DNA from: Planctomycetota bacterium
GTDB lineage: Bacteria > Planctomycetota > SZUA-567
Reading direction: 5' to 3'
Assembly (NCBI GenBank): GCA_031278535.1
Contig: JAITKH010000105.1
Location: forward strand, 1 to 14,470
DNA length: 14,470 nt
Of this stretch, positions 13,033 through 14,470 are shown piece by piece. The number at the start of each line of letters is the position of its first letter. Positions within the stretch are counted from its first letter, which is position 1. The position numbers were made by a program, and so were the translations under genes. A model generated the notes under the pieces. The model had not been told where the DNA came from, did no database searches, and was given only the letters and a program-made list of their open reading frames with translations.

Positions 13033-13155
13033 TGCCATTTTTCTTTATTTTCGGCTGATTTTGGTAATTCATTCATTTCCGCATGGCGGGCGTATGGTTT
13101 TCGGATCTTGTATCACCTCCAGCGGGGCGTTGCCGGCGGTACGCGCCGGACGGGA
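13030..13155. repeat. Dispersed repeat, copy B
   Basis: This is the partner of the copy at 1116-1241, at constant offset 11914, about 88% identical over the first 93 bases (13030-13122) and weaker beyond. It fills the gap between sctX and sctY, supplies the sctX stop codon at its left edge and reaches the ribosome site of sctY at its right edge. It contains ATCACCTCC at 13112-13120, as does copy A at 1198-1206. At its right end CCGGCG (13133-13138) and CGCCGG (13144-13149) can form a hairpin with a 5-base loop just before GGGAG (13152-13156). Confidence 0.75.
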
Positions 13156-13165
13156 GCAAAGGGAA

Positions 13166-13537
13166 ATGGTGCAAGCCATGGAAGAACGGGAACTGGAAGC
13201 GGCACGGCTTCTCGCGGGCGGGCTGATCGACGCGGGGAGGTTCGAGGCGGCGCGGGACATCCTGGCCGGCCTGATCGCGGCCAGTCCCGGCGATCTGTTC
13301 GCCCGGCGCAATCTGGTGCGGGTCCGCCTCGCCCTGGGCGACTACGCCGCCGCCGAGCCGGAGGCGCGGATCCTGGTCGAGCGCGCGTCCGGCCCGGATC
13401 GGGCGCCGGCGCGTTTTTTCCACGCCAACGCCCTCTGGGGCGCCGGCCGGATCGACGAATGCCGGCGCGAAGTGGAATTGTACGCGCGGGAACGGGCGAC
13501 CCGGAGCGGGGCGCCGGAAACGAAAAAGGCGAAATAG
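13166..13537 (+). CDS. sctY: SctY (YscY-like) TPR chaperone of SctX
   Basis: The 123-residue protein is an all-helical TPR-type chaperone with repeats such as EEREL-EAARLLAGGLIDAGRFEAARDILAGLI, AASPGDLFARRNLVRVRLALGDYAAAEPEARIL and ARFFHANALWGAGRIDECRREVEL, given here only in outline. YscY (about 114 residues) folds the same way, binds YscX and, with it, the export gate protein YscV. Place between sctX and sctV fits exactly. ATG 13166 has GGGAG (13152-13156) 9 bases upstream; ATG 13178 is an alternative that drops MVQA. The open frame extends further upstream to 13016, but that part crosses the repeat and sctX. The Lys-rich tail (ETKKAK) is normal for small chaperones. Confidence 0.75.
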   Translation: MVQAMEERELEAARLLAGGLIDAGRFEAARDILAGLIAASPGDLFARRNLVRVRLALGDYAAAEPEARILVERASGPDRAPARFFHANALWGAGRIDECRREVELYARERATRSGAPETKKAK

Positions 13538-13552
13538 GAGACAGACGGTCCG

Positions 13553-14470
13553 ATGGGAAAACTGATCAAGGCGATAAACGCCTTCAACCGCCACAACGAC
13601 ATCGCGCTGGTGGCGCTCCTGATCTTCATCATCGGGCTGATGATCCTGCCCATCCCGACGGCGGTGATGGATTTGCTGATCGGAACCAATCTCGCCATTT
13701 CCATCACCATGCTCATGATCTCCATGTATATCCCGAGCTGCCTCGAATTCTCGGTCTTTCCCTCGCTTCTCCTCTTCACCACCCTGTTCCGGCTGTCGCT
13801 CAACATTTCCTCCACCCGCCTCATCCTGCTCAAGGCCGACGCCGGCGAAATCATCCGCACCTTCGGCAGCTTCGTGGCCGGCGGCAACCTGATCGTCGGC
13901 GGGGTCATCTTCCTCATCATCACCATCGTCCAGTTCCTGGTCATAGCCAAGGGCGCGGAGCGCGTTTCCGAGGTGGGCGCCCGCTTCACCCTCGACGCCA
14001 TGCCGGGGAAGCAGATGTCCATCGACGCCGACATGCGGGCCGGCGTCATCAACATGGACGAGGCGCGCGTCCGCCGCGAACTGGTGTCGAAGGAAAGCCA
14101 GCTCTACGGCGCCATGGATGGGGCCATGAAGTTTGTCAAGGGGGACGCCATCGCCGGGCTTATCATCACCGGCATCAACGTGGTCGGCGGCGTCGCCATC
14201 GGCATTCTCCAGAAGGGCATGACCGCCGGCGAGGCCCTGACCAGGTACTCGATCCTCACCATCGGCGACGGCCTGGTGGGCCAGATCCCCGCCCTTATGA
14301 TTTCCATCACCGCCGGCGTTATCGTCACCAGGGTGGCCGGGGCCAACTCCGAGAACCTCGGCGGCGACATCGGCAGCCAGTTCATGGCCCGTCCCAAGGC
14401 CATCCTCATCGCCGGCGTGATCCTGTTCCTGTTCGCCCTGGTGCCGGGCTTCCCGAAGCCGCAGCTTATC
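13553..14470 (+). CDS. sctV: Export gate protein SctV, 5' part (runs off window)
   Basis: The frame is open from ATG 13553 to the last base, giving 306 residues of an expected 680-710. SctV (YscV/InvA, FlhA family) forms the nonameric ring that receives substrates and couples export to the proton gradient. Present are the N-terminal membrane domain with about seven hydrophobic helices and the family signature region at about 143-205: ARFTLDAMPGKQMSIDADMR, RRELVSKESQLYGAMDGAMK and FVKGDAIAGLIITGIN. The start of the loop FxxPSLLLxTTLFRLxLNxxSTR (66-89) is also intact. The cytoplasmic nonamer domain lies beyond the window. AGGAG (13536-13540) precedes the start by 12 bases. Confidence 0.96.
   Translation, partial: MGKLIKAINAFNRHNDIALVALLIFIIGLMILPIPTAVMDLLIGTNLAISITMLMISMYIPSCLEFSVFPSLLLFTTLFRLSLNISSTRLILLKADAGEIIRTFGSFVAGGNLIVGGVIFLIITIVQFLVIAKGAERVSEVGARFTLDAMPGKQMSIDADMRAGVINMDEARVRRELVSKESQLYGAMDGAMKFVKGDAIAGLIITGINVVGGVAIGILQKGMTAGEALTRYSILTIGDGLVGQIPALMISITAGVIVTRVAGANSENLGGDIGSQFMARPKAILIAGVILFLFALVPGFPKPQLI

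Overview
The window holds almost all of one Ysc-type type III secretion system (T3SS, injectisome) locus. It carries 20 genes, all on the + strand, mostly overlapping by 1-8 bases or separated by a few bases. No rRNA, tRNA, transposase or CRISPR array was seen. Coding DNA is very GC-rich with strong G/C third-position bias, so it throws long spurious open frames on the minus strand. The organism cannot be named from the sequence. A GC-rich Gram-negative bacterium outside the well-studied pathogens is likely, for example a deltaproteobacterium or a PVC-group member, but this is a guess from composition and from how far the proteins diverge from the Yersinia, Salmonella and Chlamydia forms.

Layout. 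Bases 1-116 are an AT-rich regulatory region: a near-consensus extended -10 promoter (TTGACA, 17 bases, TATGAT) overlapped by a perfect 16-base inverted repeat. The needle module follows: a yscE-like chaperone (117-362), the needle subunit sctF (401-628) and a yscG-like co-chaperone (715-1107). A 317-base gap (1108-1424) contains a dispersed repeat, a REP-like palindrome and a GC-rich hairpin. The basal-body, ATPase and sorting-platform block comes next: sctI, sctJ, sctK, sctL, sctN, sctO, sctP, sctQ (1425-7447). A 267-residue protein with two helix-turn-helix domains (7440-8243) sits inside the operon. The export apparatus sctR, sctS, sctT, sctU follows (8255-11144), then the gatekeeper sctW fused to a TyeA-like domain, a small secretion chaperone, sctX, a second copy of the dispersed repeat, sctY, and the first 306 codons of sctV, which runs off the window.

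How it works together. SctR/S/T/U/V form the export gate. SctK/L/N/O/Q form the cytoplasmic sorting platform and ATPase. SctJ is an inner-membrane ring lipoprotein. SctI and SctF build the rod and needle, with SctF held by its E/G chaperones. SctP and SctU control needle length and the substrate switch. SctW, its probable chaperone and SctX/SctY control the order of secretion. The orders E-F-G, I-J-K-L, N-O-P-Q, R-S-T-U and W-chaperone-X-Y-V are those of the Yersinia ysc/lcrD loci, here joined into one run. The secretin (sctC), outer inner-membrane ring protein (sctD), translocators and effectors are not in the window.

Most notable points: the embedded two-HTH regulator; the operator-like inverted repeat at the only strong promoter; a repeat pair of about 94 bases at about 88% identity occupying the two sizeable gaps of the operon's coding run; an NPAH instead of NPTH autocleavage motif in SctU; and a likely internal GTG start in sctQ for a short C-terminal product.
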